A stretch of DNA of 64,000 nucleotides from Bostrychus sinensis (GCA_020698575.1 CM036254.1:33386749-33450748); one strand, 5' to 3'; shown: positions 35,998 through 48,886, counted from the stretch's first letter. Notes: a model not told the origin generated them from the sequence alone. A program made the numbers and translations.

Positions 35998-37708
35998 AAT
36001 ATATGAGTATACGTTAAATTACAAAACAAATTACAGCTATACTTTGACAGTTATGCAAGTAATGTATGTGCTGCTGCTAACACAAATCTGTAAACATTTA
36101 GTTTCAGACGCAGTGGTGTCTTTCATCAGCCCAGCTGTTCCTGCTGACGCCCCCTGTGTACAGACTTGAGCAGAGACTAAATAGAAAAGCACTGAAGCGC
36201 GATTCAGCGATCCTTCCAAATTGGCAGATCATCAGAGGTTCAGATTGTGAGACATCTAATATTGTTAGTGACGATGTGCTGCTTGTTAACAAGGACATTC
36301 TTCTTGCTGTTCATCGCTGTCATTAAGAAAGTTAAGTAAAGATTTCTCATGTTTGGGGCAACTCATTGGATCAGGAGTCACCTCTCCACTCACTTTTAAC
36401 CTGCTCTGATCCACGGCCGCCTCTCTCTTCGCTCTGTGTCCCTGCGCTGTCACGTGACTCAGTGGTACACAGAAGCCTGTCGCAAGCAGAGTGTCCCGGG
36501 TCTGTTTGGTTTAAATGACCAACGTTCTAAACCTAAACAAACTAAAGACAGGAGGGCTACAGAGGTGTCCCAAGCTCTGGTTAGGCCTGTGGCAGTGTGT
36601 AGTGTGGGACAGGAGAGAGACAGGTCTATCAGGCTCCAGCATGGGATGGATAAACTGCCATACAGTGGGCCTTGAGTGCGAGGTGAACAGAAAACCACCG
36701 ACACAAGGGAAGGACAGATTCAGAGCACTGTAGAGTGTTTATGGGGATGTGAGAAAAGAAAAGAAAGTGTTTTAAAACATATTACTAATAAAAAAAAGTT
36801 ACAAAAGATATTTGGTTATGTTCAAATTCAGTCTGGTGAAAAATATGTATAATACAGGAGATACATTTAATAATCACAAAATATACAAAACTTAAATGAA
36901 TGGTTTGGTTTGTAAACATTAAACTTTGCACATTTTGTTAACCAAATCAAATACTTAAACATAATTTACTGTTAGCTACTTATAGTTCTAATTTGTCAGT
37001 AGCAAAATAGTACAGTAGAGGTTGTACAGGTTTATTTTACTTTCAGATGAAGCAGAGCTTTAGGTATCTCCTAAAGGCATTAGGAAATTACAATGTGTAC
37101 ATGAATCGTGATAAAATCAAAATTCTGATCTAGGCTTTTAGAAAATTGTGATATGAAGTGTTTTGCCATATCACTCACCCCTAAGGACAGGTTCACCTGC
37201 TGCAGACAGAGTCACCTCAGAGGGGACAGCAGTGGTCTTCCTGGGCTGCTGCATGTGGACACTTCCAGAGCTCATGTACTGTACTATCTTCAGTGATACA
37301 GTAACACACTGCAACTGCAATGGTTATGAAAGGTTTGCTGTATAAATGTACTGTTCACAGTTTTATATAATAAAGTTTTGCCCTTGAAGCACCGTTCATA
37401 TTTTCAGAAACATTACCAAACATGTAAAATTATAATTATACCCACAATATAAGTCACACCTAAATGTCTCAAAAGTAGACACACTCCTGAAGCATATAAA
37501 TAAAACAAATGACTACTGTTGTAGAATATATCCTAATTATATATATTTTTTTGCTGAAATACACACTGCTTTATCTTGACTCATACTGGAGATGTGGGTA
37601 GATTATTCTTCAGGAAAGCCAAACCATCCTCTGAGCAGCTGGACCTGAGGACAGAGAAGGAGAGAGCATAGTGTGAATTTATAATCATACAAGAAACAGT
37701 ATTTCTAG
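35998..37708. other. Intergenic, no supported gene
   Basis: Frames at 36436-36675 (79 aa) and on the opposite strand overlap and lack family features. Near 37100-37180 a CATATCACTCACCCCTAAG end recalls a degenerate MITE terminus. Confidence 0.4.
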
Positions 37709-38576
37709 ATTAAAGCCGCAAGCGGCATTGGTAGGCCCTCGCCGGCCGCAACCGAAGCTGGGGCAGAGGAGAAACCATTTTGGCAAATTTCTTGTTGGTA
37801 CCTTTTGATAAAAAAACTGCAAAAAGCGTCCTAATACTCCATAGAACTGCATTGAATGTAATTCCCATTGGAATAAAATGGCAGAATTCGACCATCGCCA
37901 TGGCAACACCGAATCAAGTACGACTTGGGTACCATTGGAATTTTTTATCAGGATGACATCAAGAATATTTGTGCCGAATTTGACAAATTTTCATTCAAGT
38001 ATTAATTTTTCTGTCCATAGAAATTTTTGTTTCAGTCCCATTAGAATAAAATAGCAAGTTTCAGTCATTGCCATGACAACACAGTATAAAATATGACATG
38101 GGTCTCATTGGCTTTTGTGATCAGTGTCACATAAAGTATTTTTCTGCCAAGTTTCGTAAAATTTGGAAAAACTACATTTTTTAATGACCATATAAATATT
38201 TGTGTCATTCTGTAGGGGGGGCTGTTGTGCCAAATTTCATTTTTTCTTAGTTAATGGGTTTAGGCTTGGAGGGTTTATAAGTGTTTAAAATTTGAGCCAA
38301 ATTGGAGTTAATATCTGCGAATTGTAGCAAATTGCAAGTATGGAGAAATCGCTTACGCGCTCGTCATTGACCCACGAATGTGACTTCGCCCATTGACTTC
38401 CATTCATTTTCAGCCAATACAAGTATGTGGCTTCCATACCTGAGGTATATATGATTGTGTAGGACTTGATGCCATGAGTGTGCACATGGGAAAGTGCTTC
38501 GCGCTTTGTTTTTGTGCGCTTCGCGCACTGCTGTGCAGACACAATAGGCCCTGCGCCACTCTTGGGGCTCGGGCCT
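37709..38576. mobile_element. Unclassified interspersed repeat, about 870 bp
   Basis: Begins ATTAAAGCCGCAAGCGGC and ends GGGGCTCGGGCCTAAT, a pair of ends I know from repeated fish sequences. TAGGCCC near 37732 and 38545 and GGGCCTA at 38571 are inverted partners; the last two can form a terminal hairpin ahead of CTAA, which raises the possibility of a Helitron-like 3' end. Internal frames are shadows. Confidence 0.5.
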
Positions 38577-38747
38577 AATAAGTAATCATAGTTGTAAAAA
38601 AAAATAACATTAATGCTAAAATATTTTAAGATTATGTGTTCATACATGTATCTGTATTTCACTTGGTGTTTCATTTCCTTTTTTTTTCAGTCAAATGCTG
38701 AAGCAATAGTTGGGGTACTGAGCTATAAAAAATATGTATCTGGGGGT

Positions 38748-38880
38748 ATATTAGATTGAACTTTATTAATCTCACAGTGGAGAAATTCACTTGTTAAGGC
38801 AGCTCTTGATACAGAATAAAGTGCAGAAAGCAAGAAAAATAAAAGTGAGCGTGCATCAAAAACAAAAGGTGCAACATAAA
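38748..38880 (-). repeat. Retroelement 3'-tail-like fragment
   Basis: On the minus strand it reads GAATTTCTCCACTGTGAGAT, then TAATAAAGTTCAATC, like the 3' ends of fish non-LTR elements and their SINEs. Confidence 0.45.
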
Positions 38881-40261
38881 TTATTTACATTATAAATACA
38901 CTTAAATAGTTCAATGGAAAAAGTTTGAGAACCGCTGCCATAACCTTTATCTTAAAGACTGGACAGAGTTGAGTCACGAAGTGAGAGTGCAAGAAAAAAA
39001 AAATAAAAAAAAATAAAAAAATTTCAAGTTGTGTCCAAATTGAGTCATTGTGAGCCGAGTCTGAGTCACTTGAAAGTGTCAATCACCATAATCAGTACAG
39101 GGTTATTGTATTTCCTTTTTCCCAACACAATGCTAAGTTGTGGTTTTCCTTAGAATTAAATATTGTGCCGCACTGCTTCCAGCATAAAATAAATAAACTA
39201 GACACAAGTGATCAGAAATGCACAAGTCCAAGTCAGGTTTATTTCCACAAATCCAAGTCCAAGTTATTGTTCACAATTTAAATGATTTAAGACTCAAGCT
39301 CAGGTTGAGATGCCAAACTGAATCACATTTTATTGTACTGTACAACAACTGTTACAACAATAAAGGTCACTATCAAAAGTCAGTGTTTGTGTTTGTTTGG
39401 ATATTATTGGGTCATACTTTGGAATAAAAAATAAGTTTGTATAACTCCATATAGCCATAATCATAAGCCTATCTAACAGTTATTTACTTGCTGTATAAAT
39501 GAAGAATACAGATATGTTTTGAAGAGCGTGAGTTACAAAAGTTGTATTTCCTCTGCTAACTTAAGCTTAGCCAGCCTAGGTCAGGCCAAGGAGGAAATGA
39601 TTAGTGTCCGGTGATGCACAGTCCAGTAATTCTTATATACCAAACCAAGATGGGGCCAATTTAGCTAAGGTTAGAATGGGGAAAGGAATAATGCTAAATG
39701 CTAGTGATGGGTCATCCATGAATGAGCAGGCTTTAAGAGCAAATTGGAAGAGCTGATTCCTGTAAATGAGAGCCGAATCTTCAGGTGCTGAGGTCTGCTA
39801 AAAATCCGCAAAGCAGAGAAAAAATTTATTATAAAAGGCTACACTATGCAGCCAATCACATGTGAGGAGAGAGTAGGATCACATCATTATCATCATTATG
39901 TGAAAGAAGTAAGGTGGGCTCCGAAGACAGAGAGAGTTGTGGTACAGGCCGGGTACACAGAACAACAGAGAGACGGGTAAGAGGTTAGCTGGGTTTAAAT
40001 ATAAGCTTGTTGGGAAAAAGTGAAGAAATGAGCAAAAACCAAAAACAAGCAGCATCTGATTACACTATAGACAGCAAAGATGATTGCAAAATTAACAGCA
40101 TTTTGTGCTTGCAAACTGCATAAAAATAATAAGGCCTTTACAAAAACACTGAAATAAAATTCTTTACCAGCACACAAAACATTTATAATCACTAAATTAG
40201 CCCTTAAAAAAATGCTCTGAGTGAAAGACAAATCTTTGAGAAGACCCAGACTGCCCATCAA
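38881..40261. other. Intergenic; hAT-like end at 39704
   Basis: TAGTGATGGGTCATCCATGA at 39704 shares its first 12 bases with the hAT element at 10026. No right end seen. No gene. Confidence 0.4.
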
Positions 40262-40445
40262 TGGTCACATTTATACAGTGCTTCTCTACCTCCATACTTA
40301 CAGCACTTTACATCAAGGAACTATTCAAACAGTCACTCTTACAAACCCCTACACCAGTGCATGGTGGGTGAAAGGGAGCAGGATTTGAATCTGCAAACCT
40401 CTGGTTAGTGGACGAACGGCTCTACCATCTGAGCTACTGCCCCAT
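40262..40445 (-). repeat. tRNA-derived SINE, minus strand
   Basis: On the minus strand GGGGCAGTAGCTCAGATGGT (box A within) and GGTTTGCAGATTCAAATCC (box B) form a recognisable tRNA-like head of about 70 bases. The tail is GTAAAGTGCTGTAAG, then AGCACTGTATAAATG. It is a SINE head, not a tRNA gene: there is no acceptor-stem closure and box B is diverged. Confidence 0.75.
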
Positions 40446-43105
40446 TCCAGTAAATGACTGTGATCTCTGAGTGTTTTTGGTATATTGTCTTTTTAATTTG
40501 TAAAATCTAGATGTTCTCCTTTAACAAGTTATATATAAAGTACAATTCATATATTTCCTGGTCTGTTAGTGACATGTAACCCTCTGCATATGGGTCACCT
40601 CTCCCCCCTCCCACCCTCAGACTCAGTCACAAAGCCTGGCCCTGGAGCGGTGAGCAGTCCTGGTGTAAATGATCGCAGAACTGTGGTCATAACTCACAGC
40701 TCACAGGCGGCTGATGGAAGATGACACCCTACCTCTCTACAGCCCCCCCCCCCCTGAGAGAGCAGCATCCCATCCTGGGCCCTGTCCCATCACAGCAGCC
40801 TGGGCTCATGAAACCAACTCTGTTTCATCCCTCCATCACACACACACACACACACACCTGGAGGTATATCTCTGTGAGGACGACTGAGGCTAAAGTGTAG
40901 TCAACAAAGCAGAATCTGAAGAGTGAAGAGCTGTTATTGGTCCAGGAAAATAAAAAAGACACATACAAGATTTCGGTCTTTCAAAGTTCATCACCAGACT
41001 TTTTTGAATCACCAATGAGCAGAACAATCATTGAGTAACCAATTAGAGAAACAAAGGGCGGGACCTAAGCAGTGCACTGCTGACCTGTAAACAAAACAAA
41101 CATGGCTGATGCTTGCCAGTTTTGCCATAAAACACCAGAATGTGCCGTACAATGAGCAGCTCTTTATTTATTTCTGTACGAGGACAGCCGCAGAGGTTAG
41201 TTGTATAAAGAGTTATGGTAAAAGCGGGTTTGTCTTAATGTGGTCATTATGTCAGACGTCAGAGGGACTTTACTGTTGTTAAAAAGGAAACAGGACGTAG
41301 ACAAAACACACCCAGAGGACTGAACAACAACACAAACTTCAGCAGAACCAACAGGTGATGAAGGAAAGCCATTAATCAGGTCAGAGGAACTAAAATTTGC
41401 TCTGGCGCCATCTTGTTTTTTTTTTCATTGATTGATTAGCCTCCATATTTATAAGATGCTCTGCAGACAAACTGTGATAGACCAGTTCCAAATTGACCAG
41501 AAAGAATCAGTTCACTGTGAGTGGAGTGATGTGATAGAACCAGACTCTCCTGCTTTCAAAAAGAAAGTAGAAGAGGCTTGCTCGCCAGCTAAACATCTAC
41601 ATACATTTTAGGATGTTTCCTAACAGTTTAAATTTGTATTCAGTGACAAGTCACAGTATGTTACAATTTGACTTAACTGACATTTCAAATGAAATCTAAA
41701 GATTAATAGAATAAAAAAATATATTTTATGTGCATCCCCAGTTCAACTTCTGGAGTTTCACCTCAAAATTACAAATGTAGTATTTAAAATACTTCATTTA
41801 AATAAACGTGTCTCTTGCAAACTCAAACTCTTATCATAGTTTCTTTTAGAGGCTGAGGCAGCTCAGCGAACCTCCCAGCACCTGGTTCAGCTTACTACTA
41901 CCATTTTGGATAAATCAAGTTTAGGAATCAAAATGATATAAACTATTTATATCACTTTTGTACCCAAATGGATAACCGACATCATAATATTTTTGGTCAG
42001 AGAGTAAAGTTTATTCATATTCATGATCATATACGGTATTTTGACTGACAAAGAGACATATTTCAGACATTTACATCATGAGGTAATTCCTGCTGGTTGT
42101 TTTAGTTTCCCTTGATATGAAAACTTCAGAGGAAAAAGAAAGAAAAAAAACACACAAAGGCTTACTAATGTTCATAATCTAAATGCTGATAAAGACCAGT
42201 ACCACTTGCAGTATTATTGCGTGGAATACAGTAAATGCAAAAGGGCACTTCCCTGTGGAACATTTGTACAGTCCAGCTGCAGGTGAGGCTTGAGTTAAAA
42301 GGTTGATCTGTGGAGAACACCTGGCATCTCCTCCAGGAAGGAAGTTAAACCTGATCAAATTTTTGGTGTTTTTAAAAATCTGTTCTCATCAAAATTCTTA
42401 GAACCAAATTACAAAAAACAACAAATGACTGAAGAACCTGAAGAAACTGTCCCAACTTGAATGTTTACCCAAAGCCCTCACTGTTGGTGTTTGCCCACTG
42501 TCCTCAGATCAGTGATTAACCTTCTGATTACTGATGAGGCTGTGGTCATGTGATCCATCTCTGATTATGCTGTTTGTCAATGGGACTTCATATTGACAGA
42601 AGTCAGATTAATGAGTGAACAAGTGGAGACTTTAATGACACTCAGACAAAATGGATCTGTTTTTATTTCAATGACAGAACCAGTCTTTCTACATTTGGTT
42701 TACATAAACTTTTGTTTGTCTTTTCAAGCTTGGATGAAGTAAAAATAAGGGGGAAAACTCATTTGGCTTTGCAAATCAGTTCACAATCACTTTCAAAAGT
42801 CTGATTTCTCACCACGACTTCAACAAACTCCTCTTCTTAATAAAGAGGAATCATTGGGCACAGAGGAAAGTGATTTTAGCAGTAACTATGTAACCATCTG
42901 TGTTACTATGTAACTATGTAACCATCAGGTTATGGTCTTTGGTGATGTTGTTACAAAATAACAGTTGACATATTTGATAAATTATGGAGTACAACTGGTC
43001 AGAACATGTAACTATATGAAATGGTTCAAATTCCTTATTGCATTTCGGAAATCGGTGGCTGTCACTGTTAGTCAGAACTAATTAAATTACCACTGTCTGC
43101 CTTTG
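40446..43105. other. Intergenic, no gene seen
   Basis: Contains a 13-base C run at 40742-40754 and a short (CA)n at 40837-40857. About 2.6 kb with no reading frame, RNA or element boundary that I can defend. Confidence 0.4.
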
Positions 43106-43310
43106 AGTGGTGGCATGGAGGTGCAGTTGTTAGCACTCTTTACTCACAGAAGGAAGGTCCCGCGTTCAATTCCCAGACTGGACAGGGCCTTTCTGTGTGT
43201 GTCCCCCGGGTGCTCCAGTGTCCAAACCACTAAAAACATGGCAGTGTCCTTACTCAGACCAAATCTCGTTTGTTACCATGTATGATGATAAATAAAGCAC
43301 TTTAATTTAC
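43106..43310 (+). repeat. tRNA-derived SINE, GGGCCTTTCTGTGTG family
   Basis: Head GGTGCAGTTGTTAGCACTC (box A) and CCGCGTTCAATTCCC (box B), followed by CAGGGCCTTTCTGTGTG and a tail ending AATAAAGCACTTTAATT. Same family as 45199 and 63846. Confidence 0.7.
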
Positions 43311-43409
43311 TTATAGTATATCATTATACAGATATCATTATAAAAAATATCCTTTCTGTTACCAAATTTTATTATATTAACATATTGAGTGCACGTCTTA
43401 GAATATATA

Positions 43410-44572
43410 CACTGTTAGAAAAGAAGGTCAGTAATTGTACCCCCAGGGGTCCAATGGCTTGTCACTGGGGCAGTACCCTCAAAGGTCCAAATTTCGTACC
43501 CTTGATATAGGTACAAATATGTACCTCATGCTTTGTAACTGATAGGGACCACTCATGTACCTTTTAGTGGCAATTCTGTACCTTAATTAATTAACATAAG
43601 CATTAGCATAAAAAAGTACCTTTTTAAAAATGTACAGTATTGTTCTTTTAAGGAACTACACAGTAAATGTTCTAGTGTTAAATTAACACTGTCAGTGAAC
43701 ATATGGTCCTTATCTGTCTAATGTTAAATTTACTCTTTACTCTAGTGTTAATATTTCAGTGTTAAAATGAACACAGCACCATGACACTGGTGAACAATGC
43801 CACACATGACCTGATGTCTTTGAGAAAAAAAAAAAGTCACTTGTTTGACTGCACTTCATACCTAAATGTAAATCATTTTGCTTTACTGTGGGAAGAAAAA
43901 AGCTTAATATTATTAAGTTAGGGTGTGTTTTTTGTTATTTAAAAGGCTAAATATAAACTTATCAGCTGTACTTAAGCTACAATATATAACATGGTTTTGT
44001 CCACATCTGTCATGGTGCAAAAATGACTCCCACAAGCATTGACAAAGTTTTTTTAAAGAAAAAAAAAAAGGTACTTGGAGAATACATTTCCAGTTAACAC
44101 AGGAGTCACTGTTTCTCTGAGTCATGGTTGCACCATGACTGATGTGGACAGAACCACTTTATAACTGAAGTTTTAGTACAACTGAAAGTTTTTTTTTTTT
44201 TAAATCATGTTCCTAAAAAAAAAATACTACTGTCATAATTTTATTACATTGGTTTTAGCAACAAACCAATCAGTTTTCAACACTTCCCCAGCAATGTGTT
44301 GTTTCTTGAAACGCCATTAAAGCAGAAACTGTCTCAATCACTGCCCATTAAATGATGGGAGTGAGTGCATTAGAACGCTGACCTTTTTCTCTCAAAGACA
44401 TCAGGTCATGTGTGGCATTGTTCACCAGTGTCATGGTGCTGTGTTCATTTTAACACTCATTTTTTTACTGTGTATATCAGGGGTACAAAATTTGGACCTT
44501 TGAGGGTACTGCCCCAGTGACAAGCCATTGGACCCCTAAGGGTACAAATATTGACCTTCTTTTCTAACAGTG
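43410..44572. mobile_element. Nested TA-flanked MITE, copy B (middle + inner)
   Basis: 1163 bp from CACTGTTAGAAAAGAAGG to TTTTCTAACAGTG with TA flanks. It lacks the right-hand third present in copies A and C. The inner MITE (43659-44472) sits at exactly the same TA as in A and C. Confidence 0.87.
43659..44472. mobile_element. Inner MITE nested in copy B
   Basis: 814 bp with TA flanks and long inverted arms, in the same position as in the other nested copies. Confidence 0.85.
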
Positions 44573-44574
44573 TA

Positions 44575-45198
44575 TGCTACTGTGAATTATCAGAATTTAG
44601 ATAAGTACTAATTCATATAGCTAACATTCATTTTTGTGTATGTGAATTTGATTTAAATATGAAAATAATATAAACTTTCATTCTTTAAACCTTACACATC
44701 AAAAATGCTACACCAAGAGGGCCCCGTACAATTGTACAGCGAGGCTAGCCTGAGTAGCAACACTGTGGCCCAGAACAAAAATGGGCCCCACTGAGAGTCC
44801 TGCATTGGTAGGTTATGTTCAGTCTGGGCAGTACACAGCAGGCATGACTCCATTTAAAAACAAGATTTTTATATGATAAAAATATGAAACATGTATGATC
44901 TGCATATTTCCTTCACTGGGCCCCCTATTCCCTGGAACTAACTGCGTACAAAACTGGCCCAGTGGAGTCAGTGGGGATGTCACAACTTTCTCTTCCAATA
45001 GCTCAGACCAAACTCTGCATCCTCATGCATTATTATATAAAATATATGTATTATCTTTGGATAAAAAAATGATATTATTATAAGGCTTGGGTGATGAAGT
45101 GCAGGTCTTATGATTTATCACAATATAACATTAGATAATCAGACAGTTTCAAAGGAAAAAAATATGACTTTCACTTTAAGGCTAAACTCAAGTTTCAA
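44575..45198. other. Intergenic; short dispersed repeat at its end
   Basis: 45112-45198 (ATTTATCACAATATAAC ... AAGGCTAAACTCAAGTTT) recurs at 47828-47935 in the same orientation. No gene. Confidence 0.5.
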
Positions 45199-45360
45199 AT
45201 GCCTCCTCACAGCAAGAAGGTCCCGGGTTTGATTCCTGGACCACGTGGGGCCTTTCTGTGTGGAGTTTGCATGTTCTCAAACCTCAAAACCTGCACAATA
45301 GGCCAAAGCCTCCAGCCAGGTATTCCTGACCAGAATCCGGGGATCAATAAAGTAAAAAAG
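45199..45360 (+). repeat. SINE fragment, GGGCCTTTCTGTGTG family
   Basis: Contains GCAAGAAGGTCCCGGGTTTG (box B region), then GGGGCCTTTCTGTGTGGAG and GGATCAATAAAGT at the 3' end. The box A half is missing. Confidence 0.65.
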
Positions 45361-46772
45361 AAACAAAAAAAAAAAACAGAATTCTAATGTATGCAAAAAC
45401 CGACCAATCACAGTCCACCATGATGATGACACGTACAGAATTCTGAAGTGGTGTTATTGCTGAATTCTGTTCATTTCTCAAACTTTATTTCTCGAGTGTG
45501 CATTGTATTTACACAGCTCTAGTATTTACTCTCCAACTCTTTGGTTTTTACTAAAAACAGTGGTTCAAACCTTCAGCAGAACATCTCCTGGACTACTCTG
45601 ATCTGGTGAGAGCAGATTCTCCACAAATAATACAGGATTTATGAAAATCAGCTTGGATTCACATTTTGTAAAACTGGTAAAAACTGGAAACTTTCTTCAA
45701 AATTGTGTTTTTGCAAAGTTTTATTTAACTGTAACTTCATTTATAGTTGATTTAGTGTATACCAAGTGTTTTGACAGTTGGAATTTGAGTAGTGACGTGT
45801 ACTTTAAAGTTGTTTAAAGTTGTTTTCCTCAGAGGTGGAAAGTAAGATGTACTTTCTGAGTACGTTTGCTAAAACATTTTTACTGTTACTTGAGTACATT
45901 TTTTAAAAGAAAATGTTACTTTTACTAAACCAATTAAAGTCTTTATATGAATAGAAATATTTCTGACCTTAGTAATAGTAGATCTAACAGTAGTAGTAAC
46001 AACAATTGCTGGAGTAGTTGTAAAAGTAGTACATTTCTGTTGTGCAGTACATTTTAACTTTAAATTCATTTTTTTTCTTTTACTGAAGTTATAATTGTTG
46101 ATTACTTAGTGTAATATTATTTTTAAGTAACAGTACTTTCTTGAATACAGATTTTGAGTACTTCTTACACCTTAATACTTCATTTAAGGTAGTAAGGGTT
46201 GTTAGTGGCCCCTCTTATCCTCTAATGATAAAGTTATCTGTTACAATTGTTTAACAGTAGGTGATGTGAAATTACTTTGGCTGTCAGACAGCTGGATGAT
46301 ATTTTCATGGTAAGACAATATTTTTATCCTTTTTAAGAGAGTCATATGATTTTCTGTGATTTCTGATTTAGGGTTGTATGTGGTACTTGTCATTAACATA
46401 ACATTAGCTTTTTTTACTCACTGGTTACTGTGGCATGTGCTTTTCAAAAGTTTTCACTGTCCAGAATTCGGATTTTAGATATAGACAGTTTAGGTTTTAA
46501 TTTTCTTGAACAATGGTCTTAAAAAAATCTAAAAAGTCTGCAGGAAGCCTGTAGCTCTCACCTTCCATGTAAGCAATGTGGGGAATTGTCAAGGCTTAGA
46601 GAATGTGTCACAAACTACAAAAATGTGCTTCTAAATTTAAACTATGTACAAGTACCACTCTGCCATCCTGCTTCAAAGATCCTGAAATATCTTTTTTATC
46701 TGTACAAACAATGAAAACGAGCAGTAATAAGTCTTAAGTTTGGATTCTAACTGTTCTGTATTTGTGCTTCAG
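45361..46772. other. Intergenic; possible fish MITE 45831-46195
   Basis: CAGAGGTGGAAAGTAAGATG followed by repeated GTACTTTTACT/TTGAGTAC words resembles a widespread fish MITE. No kinase exons upstream of 46773 were recognised. Confidence 0.35.
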
Positions 46773-48344
46773 TCCGATCCTCACGGCGATCTGACCGTCA
46801 GCGACCTCGCAGACGTCCATGACCGCAGGATCTTTATAGACATGCTCAAAAAGATGCTGGACCAGGACCCAGTCACCAGAATGAGCTCCTTAAGCACCCG
46901 TTCCTCACCCTAAGCCACCTGATTGGGCATAATGAAGAACCTTAGTAAGTGTCCCTATGAGATTTTACATGTTGAATTGCATCCGACAAACTCTAACACT
47001 GGAATAATGTCTTTTAGTTTACATGAGAGCTACAACATAATGCTTCAAGTCTACGGATATACCCTGACCACTGCAGAAAAGCAGCCATCCACCTCCACCG
47101 TGTCTACTCAGACTCCACAGGCTACGGTGGCCACTCAGGGACAAACATCTCCTTGTAAAAGAAGAGGAGATGAGGCTGAAGCTCCACAGGAACAAAAAAA
47201 AAAAGATGAAGTTGGAGACAGAGGACACCAGGCCCAGAAAAGGTCAGTACTTGTATATTTGTATAAGCAGTGTCCCCATTCAGACTTTAAATTAAAACGA
47301 GTTGTGAGTGCATTATTCTGAACAACATAGTTAGGTTTCATGTTATCATTTGATGAAAAACTGGAAACTGCAAACTACTACTTTAAAATTCTGACAGTAT
47401 TGTTCCACATATACCTTTGCAAGTTTATTTTTGAATTAGACTTTTTGACAGCCATAATTTTGATAAGTGCTGCTGACCAGTGGCTGTGCTTTAGATTAAT
47501 TTAGAGTCAGTTTTATTTATATATAAAGCACTTTTAAAATTTGCTGTGGGCCAAAGCGCTGTATACAGGCAATAAAAGAAATAAGACCAAATAAAACACT
47601 GTAAACATTAAAAACACACCAGAAAAAACATATTGAAATGAAATGGGGCCAAAAAAACAAATAAAATGTAAGATATAAATACTCATGTTAGGTGCAGTCC
47701 ATTAGTTAGTCCTGGTTTGGTCATGGTTAAGTCCCAGTTTAGATCTGGTCTAGTTCTTGTTTAGTCCTTTTTCCTTTTTCTGACGACAGCTTAATAACAA
47801 CGATGTATTGAGGTTTTTGTTATTGCACATGATTTATCACAATATAATACAGTATTGGGTGAATAAACACACTTACACTTAAAAATGCGTACTTTCAATC
47901 TAAGGCTAAATTCAAGTTTTAAAAGCCACCTGACATCTATCCAGATAACGTTTTAACTGATGGTCTGAATAAGGGCAAACAAATAACGCTCATTTTCAGA
48001 AATCCACTAAAGCAGTATCTAAAGTGGTTTGAGTATATTTCTTTCAAAATCTTTTACTTGTCGTCTGTTTTTCTATTTAGCTCTCAGGAGGAGAAGAAGA
48101 GAAAGAGCGACAGTTCTGTCCATTCTCTTACAAAAAGAAAGAGAACCACCAGCTCCAGTGAGGAGAAGAAGAGACAGAGCGACAGTTCTTTAACTCTCCT
48201 GCCCCGGTGGTGATCCCTGTTTCTCCTGTGAGTGTGAAGAGACACCGTCAGGAGGAAGAGGAGGTGATCCTCCTGACTTCACCTCAGAAGCAGAGGAGAC
48301 TGTCTGCTGGACACACAGCTCACAGAGCACAGGACACACAGTGA
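46773..48344 (+). pseudogene. HIPK-like protein kinase, 3' exons, two frame breaks
   Basis: The end of a dual-specificity kinase domain of the HIPK type. Exon 46773-46944 follows a CAG acceptor and reads SDLADVHDRRIFIDMLKKML then DQDPVTRMSS; a frame change follows, after which ELLKHPFLTLSHLIGHNEEP reads on to a GTAAGT donor at 46945. Exon 47018-47242 joins in phase to give PYLHESYNIMLQVYGYTLT and then a Ser/Thr/Gln-rich, basic tail. Exon 48081-48344 continues in phase (SSQEEKKRKSDSS, repeated as SSEEKKRQSDSS) to a TGA at 48211. A second frame, apparently one base off, reads SPAPVVIPVSPVSVKRHRQE on to a TGA at 48342. The active site and N-terminal kinase exons are absent from the window. With all splice sites intact, this is either a recent pseudogene or a gene with assembly errors. 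Confidence 0.7.
47500..47680 (-). repeat. SINE/LINE tail-like fragment in a kinase intron
   Basis: On the minus strand AGCGCTTTGGCCCACAGCAA and AAAGTGCTTTATATATAAAT resemble the tails of fish SINEs and L2-type LINEs. Confidence 0.4.
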
Positions 48345-48365
48345 ACCACAGAGGATCACTTTAAA

Positions 48366-48886
48366 GCACTTTAAAGCAGAACACTGTGTCTGGTTCATTT
48401 ACACTTTTACTTTTTACAAATAAACATTCATAAACATTCATGTTATGCATCTGTGTTTTGCGTTTATAAAGTTGATGCATTTTTTTTTTTTTTATGAAAC
48501 CAGACTTTTATGACTGCACTGATGTTAAGTCACATCTAATGTTACAAATGTATTTCATAAATCTCAGATATGTGTAAAAATGATGTTTTGGTGAGGAGAT
48601 ATTTATCCTTTATTATGTCAAAGAACCATTAAGGGTGTTACTGGTCTGCAGGACTCGACTGGGGACTGGGGAAAAAAGTTGGCCCCTGTCTTGATGAACT
48701 GGTCTGGTACAAATTCACATTAAGGTTTGTCTAATGAACTGAACTGACTGACACCCGTTGCCTGAACGGGGCAATGTGTGTCAATACTTTCTGTGAATAC
48801 ACCCCAGCACTTTAAACCAGAACACTGTGTCTGGTTCATTTACACTTTTACTTATTACAAATAAACATTCATAAACATTCATGTTA
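48366..48886 (+). repeat. Direct 80-bp repeat in the kinase 3'UTR, 441 bp apart
   Basis: 48366-48445 and 48807-48886 are almost identical (AGAACACTGTGTCTGGTTCA ... ATAAACATTCATAAACATTC). Both carry an AATAAA, so the poly(A) signal has been duplicated. Confidence 0.85.

Noticed and set aside
40370..40445. tRNA gene on the minus strand
   Set aside because: The sequence has A and B boxes but no proper acceptor stem, and continues into a SINE tail.
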